This document shows, piece after piece, positions 5,713-6,929 of a stretch of DNA of 6,929 nucleotides. Origin of the DNA: FW021-bin31 sp036278455 (GTDB lineage Bacteria > Bacteroidota > Bacteroidia > Chitinophagales > Chitinophagaceae). The DNA lies in assembly GCA_036278455.1 (NCBI GenBank), contig DASULB010000186.1, forward strand, positions 1-6,929, given 5' to 3'. A program made the translations under genes and the position numbers. How positions within the stretch are numbered: position 1 is the first letter of the stretch; the number at the start of each line of letters is the position of its first letter. The notes beneath the pieces are model-generated. The model was given only the letters and a program-made list of their open reading frames with translations, was not told the origin of the DNA and did not search any database.

Positions 5713-6477
5713 TTACCAATCCTTGCCATTATAGACCGGCACGCCTTTTTTCTTTTTATCTTTTTGTTCCTGCAGTTTTTTCTCTGCCTGGGCGGCGGCG
5801 TTCAGCAACTGGTCGGCGCGCTGCTTGGAGATGTTGCTTGGCTGCGGCTGAGGATGTTGTTGCTGGTTTTTATTCTGCTGATCCTGATTTCCCTTGTCCT
5901 GTTTGTTTTGATTGTTCTGATTTTTCTGATCTTTCTGATCTTTATTCTGCTGCTGACTCTTGTTTTGCTTTTTATTCTGGTCCTTATTATTCTTTTTGTT
6001 ATTCTTGCCCCCGCCTCCGTTTTTTTGTTTCTTCAGCATCTTCTGGGCATATGCGAGGTTATACCGGGCCGCATCGTCCTTCGGGTTTTTCAACAGGCTT
6101 TGCTTATAGGCCTTGATGGCATCCTGCCATTTCTTACCGGACATAAAGGTATTGCCTATATTATAATGGGCGGCCGACTGATCGACCGGCGAGGCGGAAC
6201 TTTTGGCGCTTGCGGCATATTGCTCCATCGCGTCCTGGTAGCGCCGCTGCTCATACAGGGAGTTACCAAGGTTGAACAAGCCCGTCGCAGAGCTTGAATC
6301 CCTGGACAGGGCTTTTTTGTATTCGGCTTCCGCATCCGTGAAATCTTTCTTTTCGTAGTTCTTATTGCCCTTGCGAATGAATTTATTGGTCGCCTGGCCG
6401 TGAGAAACCCCGATAAAAACAACAGAAAAGATAATGACCGCAAAAACGTTCTTTATGATATGGGATGCTTTTAGCAT
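5713..6477 (-). CDS. BatC-like periplasmic TPR protein
   Basis: A 254-residue secreted TPR protein of the kind found in Bacteroidota bat operons, where it is thought to work with VWA membrane proteins in envelope stress or aerotolerance. Residues 1-27 are a signal peptide with a hydrophobic core (VFAVIIFSVVFIGV) and likely cleavage after SHG. Three TPR units follow at about 31-64, 65-100 and 101-134 (for example FNLGNSLYEQRRYQDAMEQY and YNIGNTFMSGKKWQDAIKAY), then a capping helix to 149. Residues 150-213 are a low-complexity Lys/Asn/Gln linker beginning with GGGG. The tail (ISKQRADQLLNAAAQAEKK, ending GKDW) matches the terminal helix and DW end common in this family. It lies 98 bp downstream of the VWA gene and is probably co-transcribed with it; no -7 box is seen in between. 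The usual next gene, batD, is not downstream: the next gene is convergent. Confidence 0.82.
   Translation of the reverse strand: MLKASHIIKNVFAVIIFSVVFIGVSHGQATNKFIRKGNKNYEKKDFTDAEAEYKKALSRDSSSATGLFNLGNSLYEQRRYQDAMEQYAASAKSSASPVDQSAAHYNIGNTFMSGKKWQDAIKAYKQSLLKNPKDDAARYNLAYAQKMLKKQKNGGGGKNNKKNNKDQNKKQNKSQQQNKDQKDQKNQNNQNKQDKGNQDQQNKNQQQHPQPQPSNISKQRADQLLNAAAQAEKKLQEQKDKKKKGVPVYNGKDW
5839..6030 (-). repeat. Low-complexity Lys/Asn/Gln-coding tract
   Basis: About 64 codons of the TPR gene encode almost only Lys, Asn, Gln and Asp. On the plus strand this appears as imperfect repeats such as CTGATCTTT and TTTTGATTG with strong purine/pyrimidine strand bias. Short imperfect repeats of this sort are prone to length change by slippage. 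It serves as a flexible, highly charged linker between the TPR domain and the C-terminal helix. Confidence 0.8.
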
Positions 6478-6545
6478 GGTTAAAAAGTCATATTATAATT
6501 ACCCTTAAAAAATAACCGGATCATACCCTACCGGCTACCATCCGT

Positions 6546-6572
6546 CCGGCTGTTGCGCATTTCAAAAGCCGG
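6546..6572 (-). other. Hairpin between the VWA and TPR genes
   Basis: On the minus strand, CCGGCT (6572-6567) pairs with AGCCGG (6551-6546); inside, TTG pairs with CAA after one mismatch, leaving a 7-base loop. It begins 4 bases after the stop of the VWA gene. There is no following T run, so it is more likely an mRNA-stabilising or partial-attenuation structure between the two operon genes than a full terminator. The GCCGG motif recurs at other places in this 98-bp gap, which allows alternative pairings. Confidence 0.4.
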
Positions 6573-6575
6573 TGC

Positions 6576-6929
6576 TTATGCTGTAACGGCCGGTTTCGCC
6601 CTGCCCTTAGCAGGGTTTTTCTTCCAGGTTTCCGGAATGAAGAACTCAAGCAATAACAGTACCAGCCCCAGACCGATAAAGTATTGAAAATAACTGTTAT
6701 AATCGGTAAAGATATTTTCGCCGTATTCCTTTTTCTGCATGGTGGACAGCTGATGGATCAGGTTTGCCGTAACAGCGTCGGTATTATCAAGATGCTGGTA
6801 CATCCCGTGTCCGGCGGCCGCGATGCCACGCAACAATTGATCATCCATTTTAGTAATGACAATGTTGCCCCGGGCATCCTTTTTATATCCCCCTGTCTGC
6901 GGGTCTTTGATCGGCGCCCCCTGTGTAGT
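6576..6929 (-). CDS. BatB-like VWA membrane protein, C-terminal part (runs off right edge)
   Basis: The frame is open from the right edge to the TAA at 6578-6576, giving 117 visible residues; the apparent ATG at 6848 is internal because the frame upstream is conserved. Near the edge it reads GAPIKDPQTGGYKKDARGN and then IVITKMDDQLLRGIAAAGHG, which is the end of the von Willebrand A domain as seen in BatA/BatB proteins: the typical GAPIP-G-kkD-GN-V-ITK-N/D-LL--IA---G-Y pattern. A membrane helix follows (YFQYFIGLGLVLLLLEFFI), then a short basic cytoplasmic tail ending KPAVTA. The N-terminal membrane helices and the MIDAS metal site lie outside the window, so metal binding cannot be judged. Orientation and a 98-bp gap to the TPR gene support a bat-type operon. 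BatA is a less likely alternative because a BatC-like gene directly follows. Confidence 0.82.
   Translation of the reverse strand, partial: TTQGAPIKDPQTGGYKKDARGNIVITKMDDQLLRGIAAAGHGMYQHLDNTDAVTANLIHQLSTMQKKEYGENIFTDYNSYFQYFIGLGLVLLLLEFFIPETWKKNPAKGRAKPAVTA

Noticed and set aside
5655..5715. Bidirectional terminator between the convergent genes
   Set aside because: Only weak, mutually exclusive pairings (CCCT/AGGG or CGTCC/GGACG) are visible, with no T run, so it is not called.
5764..6297. Plus-strand, Leu/Ile/Phe-rich open frame opposite the TPR gene
   Set aside because: It is the antisense of the Lys/Asn/Gln linker and TPR region; its hydrophobicity is a by-product of the complementary codons.
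1..6929. CRISPR array, tRNA or rRNA gene, or transposase
   Set aside because: No regularly spaced direct repeats, no tRNA-like cloverleaf sequence noticed, no rRNA sequence, and no transposase motif in any frame examined.

Overview
The window looks like a chromosomal segment of a Bacteroidota bacterium, probably Chitinophagaceae or a relative. Three things point there: several TAnnTTTG-type -7 promoter boxes close to start codons with no Shine-Dalgarno sequences, a Bat-type (Bacteroides aerotolerance) VWA-TPR gene pair, and a stand-alone Cox15/CtaA heme A synthase. The taxonomic placement is inferred from these features, not from a search.

Layout from left to right. (1) The left edge holds the first 26 codons of ribonuclease HII (rnhB) on the minus strand, with a candidate promoter upstream. 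(2) About 1.6 kb follows without any intact gene I can recognise. Its middle (about 850-1320) is AT-rich and holds decayed small genes: a frameshifted fragment resembling a YoeB/RelE-type toxin, then an overlapping 81-codon reading frame broken by one in-frame TGA. A near-perfect long hairpin sits exactly where the toxin-like fragment begins. (3) cox15/ctaA on the plus strand follows, probably transcribed from a promoter so close that the mRNA is leaderless. (4) A two-gene plus-strand operon comes next: a 741-residue protein with about seven membrane helices and a C-terminal patatin-like serine hydrolase domain, and 9 bp further a 153-residue helical protein of unknown function. A well-formed -33/-7 promoter stands in front. 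(5) Convergent to this operon are two minus-strand genes: a BatC-like periplasmic TPR protein with a very long Lys/Asn/Gln linker, and the C-terminal end of a BatB-like VWA membrane protein running off the right edge.

How the parts relate. RNase HII (removal of RNA from DNA) and heme A synthase (cofactor of aa3-type terminal oxidases) are housekeeping genes. The BatB and BatC homologues usually act together at the inner membrane and periplasm. The least explained part is the patatin plus helical-protein operon: its spacing and promoter suggest the two products work together at the membrane, but the sequence does not show the substrate or purpose. The 80-1690 gap looks like a site where a small accessory cassette inserted and then decayed.
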